Below are positions 63,401 to 64,000 of a stretch of 64,000 nt of DNA, piece by piece. The stretch comes from Erythrocercus mccallii (lineage: Eukaryota; Chordata; Aves; Passeriformes; Dicruridae): the NCBI GenBank assembly GCA_013397435.1, contig VZRG01001036.1:180532-244531 (forward strand), read 5' to 3'. The translations under genes and the position numbers were made by a program. Every line of letters starts with the position of its first letter. The stretch's first letter is position 1. The notes under the pieces were generated by a model, which was given only the letters and a program-made list of their open reading frames with translations, searched no databases and was not told the DNA's origin.

Positions 63401-64000
63401 GTTCTCACATTTCTTCACTTGTTGGTTTCTCTGATGAAATGACAGAAAGGTCCCAGCTGTCACTACCCAACCCTGGTGGATAGAGGTGGACTGAGACACT
63501 AGATATTTAAAAGCCCACTTGATGTTTAAAAGCCTAGAAAACTACCGTTTGGAATAATGCTCTAATACTGTGCCATCCAAAGGTTCAATTAGTAGTTTTA
63601 TTGATTTCACAGAATAGAATGGTTGGGGTTGGAAGAGACCTTAAAGATCATCTAGCCCAAAGTCCCCTGCCATGGGTAGGGACACCTTCCACCAGAACAG
63701 GTTGCTCAGCATCCCATCCAACATGGCTTTGAACACTTCCAGAAGTGGGGCATCCACAGCTTCTCTGGGTGACTTCTTCCAGAATCCCACCACTCCCACA
63801 GCAAAGAACTTCCTCCTAAAAACTAATCTAAACCTATTCTCTTTTAGTTTGAATCCATTCCCTCTTGTCCTGTCACTACATGTCCTTGAAAAAAATCCCT
63901 CTCCATCCTTCTTGTAAGATGATTTCCTGAGTAACATCTTGTTCTCACTTTCTTATTTATTTCTTACCTCATATATATCTGCTTTTTTCTTCCCAAAGGT
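57263..64000 (-). CDS. SEC6-family gene (TNFAIP2/EXOC3L4-like), 3' part only
   Basis: Coding pieces on the minus strand, in order: 63968-64000 (cut by the window edge), 62042-62197, 58929-59050 and 57263-57443. Phases join without a break to a C-terminal 163 residues. Recognition is by homology to TNFAIP2 in this same window: EYIQALL versus EYIVRLL, KEILELIETSD versus LAEIIRLQD, and KEFPDLRKEHLSAMLDIKDS versus the TYPDIRKRHLEAFLHIKAN region. Exon lengths (156 and 122 nt) and phases equal TNFAIP2 exons 10 and 11. The gene is therefore an exocyst-SEC6-related paralogue. EXOC3L4, the mammalian neighbour of TNFAIP2, is the likeliest identity, but there it lies upstream on the same strand, so a separate TNFAIP2-like duplicate is possible. 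The tail ends in a Cys-rich sequence absent from TNFAIP2. Confidence 0.88.
58011..58040. repeat. AT-dinucleotide microsatellite
   Basis: An interrupted (TA)n / (CATATA)n run inside the last intron of the minus-strand SEC6-like gene. Confidence 0.8.
58250..58350 (-). repeat. Small decayed CR1/L3 piece
   Basis: The + strand phrase 'ggccttcacagcatcctgtgacagagaactctacac' (in two parts) recalls the antisense CR1/L3 3' region 'ggccttcacaacatcctgtgg'. It lies in the last intron of the minus-strand gene. Edges are uncertain. Confidence 0.45.
58929..59050 (-). CDS. SEC6-like paralogue, penultimate exon
   Basis: A clean exon on the minus strand: acceptor TTTCTCTCCCCAG|GGT, donor CCTCAG|GTAATG, 122 nt, open throughout. 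It encodes SLKDPIKEILELIETSD and then MKIALLPILKEFPDL. The TWL tryptophan conserved in TNFAIP2 is replaced by GSL here. Confidence 0.9.
59051..62041 (-). other. Intron of the SEC6-like paralogue
   Basis: A 3 kb intron, GTAAGT to CCCCAG. No second gene is seen inside. The part from about 60040 to 61030 is AT-rich, repeat-free and full of TAATTA/TTAATT words, so it is a candidate regulatory region, but this is inference only. Confidence 0.6.
62042..62197 (-). CDS. SEC6-like paralogue, exon equivalent to TNFAIP2 exon 10
   Basis: The acceptor on the minus strand is TTTGCTCTGGAACAG|GCC and the donor TGCTTA|GTAAGT. It is 156 nt, 52 codons, phase 0 at both ends and without a stop. It starts ALVKAVNAIIITEYIQALL, where EYI..LL is the family signature, and ends IFKECL. 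The opposite strand also has an open frame here (62063-62347), which is the shadow. Confidence 0.9.
62198..63606. other. Intron of the SEC6-like paralogue, nothing else seen
   Basis: Unassigned intronic sequence. The minus-strand frame at 62500-62814 (104 codons) has no SEC6 likeness and no matching splice sites. Confidence 0.55.
63607..63925 (-). repeat. CR1 LINE 3' fragment in the SEC6-like gene
   Basis: Starts with cacagaatagaatggttggg and follows the CR1 3' text ('ggaagagaccttaaagatca', 'ggttgctcagcatcccatcc', 'ccctcttgtcctgtcac') to about 63925. It is minus-strand and 5'-truncated, so in the same orientation as the host gene. It ends only about 40 bp from the splice donor at 63967. Confidence 0.93.
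63968..64000 (-). CDS. SEC6-like paralogue, partial exon at window edge
   Basis: The last 33 bp of the window, read on the minus strand, give TFGKKKADIYE and a donor GAG|GTAAGA in phase 0. This matches the end of TNFAIP2 exon 9 in phase and position. It is short, so it rests mainly on phase, donor quality and position. Confidence 0.7.

Noticed and set aside
1..64000. Endogenous retroviruses, rRNA genes, CRISPR arrays or prokaryotic systems
   Set aside because: No LTR pairs, retroviral gene motifs, rRNA sequence or regularly spaced repeats were seen.

Overview
The window looks like vertebrate nuclear DNA from a bird, most likely a songbird (Passeriformes). The evidence is the GT-AG split genes, many truncated minus-strand CR1 retrotransposons that share the avian CR1 3' end, and a short interspersed element with a tRNA-Ile(AAT)-like head and a CR1-like tail, a design known from songbirds. 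There are no bacterial operons, rRNA genes, CRISPR arrays or recognisable retroviral genes.

The main content is one complete protein-coding gene on the + strand, TNFAIP2 (M-Sec, a SEC6/exocyst-related protein). A CpG-island promoter with two kappaB-like sites and a TATA-like box lies at about 12.85-13.4 kb. An untranslated first exon ends at 13275, and eleven coding exons run from 18887 to 29448. They join in frame to a 691-residue product whose C-terminal half aligns closely with mammalian TNFAIP2. The 3' UTR carries three UAUUUAU motifs and a poly(A) signal at 30745.

At the right edge, on the minus strand, are the last four exons of a second SEC6-family gene that runs in from beyond the window (64000 down to 57263). 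Two of its complete exons have exactly the lengths and phases of the matching TNFAIP2 exons (156 and 122 nt). It is a TNFAIP2/EXOC3L4-type paralogue pointing toward TNFAIP2. Its predicted C-terminus ends in a basic, cysteine-rich tail that TNFAIP2 lacks.

The two genes are separated by about 26 kb without a recognisable gene. This interval holds an AT-rich, possibly conserved block at 31.14-31.73 kb, scattered old CR1/L3 fragments, and an isolated CpG island at about 49.96-50.33 kb. Two CTCF-type motifs lie at 50092 (minus) and 51658 (plus) in divergent orientation, which suggests a chromatin boundary between the two SEC6 genes. The 12.8 kb upstream of TNFAIP2 contains only repeats and unassigned sequence. 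Splice junctions and reading frames were worked out by hand from the sequence; homology calls rest on remembered family knowledge, not on a database search.
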